NCBI GenBank assembly: GCA_051275005.1 | Contig: JBNMOP010000088.1 | Coordinates: 1-11,725 of the forward strand | Direction of reading: 5' to 3' | Length of the DNA stretch: 11,725 bases | DNA from: Eutrophobius sp051275005 | GTDB taxonomy: Bacteria; Pseudomonadota; Gammaproteobacteria; Eutrophobiales; Eutrophobiaceae | Part shown: piece after piece, positions 11,509 through 11,725 of the stretch | Numbering within the stretch: the first letter of the stretch is position 1 | How the letters are laid out: each line of letters opens with the position of its first letter | Program-made: the position numbers and the translations under genes | The notes under the pieces: model-generated | What the model was told of the DNA's origin: nothing | The model's input: the letters and a program-made list of their open reading frames with translations, nothing else | Database searches by the model: none

Positions 11509-11725
11509 TCAAATTTCTATCAGGCTCTTGTCATTCAGCCGTTCTTCTAATTCATCACTGGAATAATCCAGTAGAGTTTTCGCGATTAACTTGTACACAG
11601 CTACCTCCTTCACGGTGAGGTTGTCCCGCTGATTCTTCTCAAAACCGTACAGGAAGAACGCCCTGCTGCCGTGCTTTACAGCAAGCAGGGTACGACCACT
11701 TCCGCGCTTACCGCGCCCCGGTAGT
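11509..11725 (-). CDS. RelE/HigB-like toxin, C-terminal part (cut by window edge)
   Basis: The minus-strand frame gives 71 residues up to a TGA at 11509-11511 and continues past the window end. It reads LPGRGKRGSGRTLLAVKHG, then RAFFLYGFEKNQRDNLT and KEVAVYKLIAKTLLDYSSD. This matches the C-terminal two thirds of RelE/HigB-superfamily toxins with the PG.GKRGG.RT and FFLYGFxKN.RDN motifs. Here KRGSGR replaces the usual KRGG.R. The XRE antitoxin gene follows 22 bases downstream, giving a toxin-first module. Upstream control lies outside the window. Confidence 0.87.
   Translation of the reverse strand, partial: LPGRGKRGSGRTLLAVKHGSRAFFLYGFEKNQRDNLTVKEVAVYKLIAKTLLDYSSDELEERLNDKSLIEI

Overview
The window looks like an accessory-rich stretch of a gammaproteobacterial chromosome. 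The evidence is an IHF-beta subunit, a TrmB, a YrfG-type GMP/IMP nucleotidase next to a CysQ, and a GDP-L-fucose pathway pair (Gmd and Fcl), all resembling gammaproteobacterial proteins. The DNA is moderately AT-rich. The gaps between genes are unusually full of short dispersed repeats. Genus cannot be told from the sequence.

Layout. 1-414 is the right end of an IS3-family insertion sequence. It abuts a decayed minus-strand gene (about 415-718) that has an internal stop and a frameshift. After a gene-poor stretch come a small four-helix membrane protein (minus), ihfB (plus) and a tRNA-Gly(CCC) gene (minus). 2419-3747 is a two-gene unit: a stand-alone receiver domain with Asn in place of the phosphoacceptor Asp, and a metallo-beta-lactamase-fold hydrolase. 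A possible structured RNA follows at 3799-3885. trmB comes next, bracketed by two copies of a ~121-125 bp palindromic, MITE-like element. yrfG (minus) and cysQ (plus) then diverge from a 36 bp gap, followed by a VanZ-like membrane protein.

From about 7250 to the end the window alternates toxin-antitoxin (TA) modules with sugar-nucleotide genes: a RelE/HigB-like plus XRE pair, gmd, an antitoxin plus ParE-like pair, fcl, and a minus-strand XRE antitoxin with a RelE-like toxin cut by the window edge. Gmd and Fcl together convert GDP-D-mannose to GDP-L-fucose, presumably for a surface polysaccharide. The second TA pair sits between them, and a short relic resembling the fcl start lies just upstream of it, so the gmd-fcl junction was probably rearranged.

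Three repeat families fill the intergenic gaps: (i) ATCCTGT words phased at about 9-11 bp, which also form the arms of the MITE-like element; (ii) a REP-like hairpin of the CGTCATTCCCGCGAAAGCGG type, with copies that carry insertions at the hairpin apex; (iii) pyrimidine-rich CCCCTCACTCC tracts, one of which encodes the N-terminal tail of Fcl. The strongest points for a second look are the D-to-N receiver paired with the hydrolase, the repeat elements, the fcl relic and the cluster of TA modules. I did not find a clearly new multi-gene defence or biosynthetic system.
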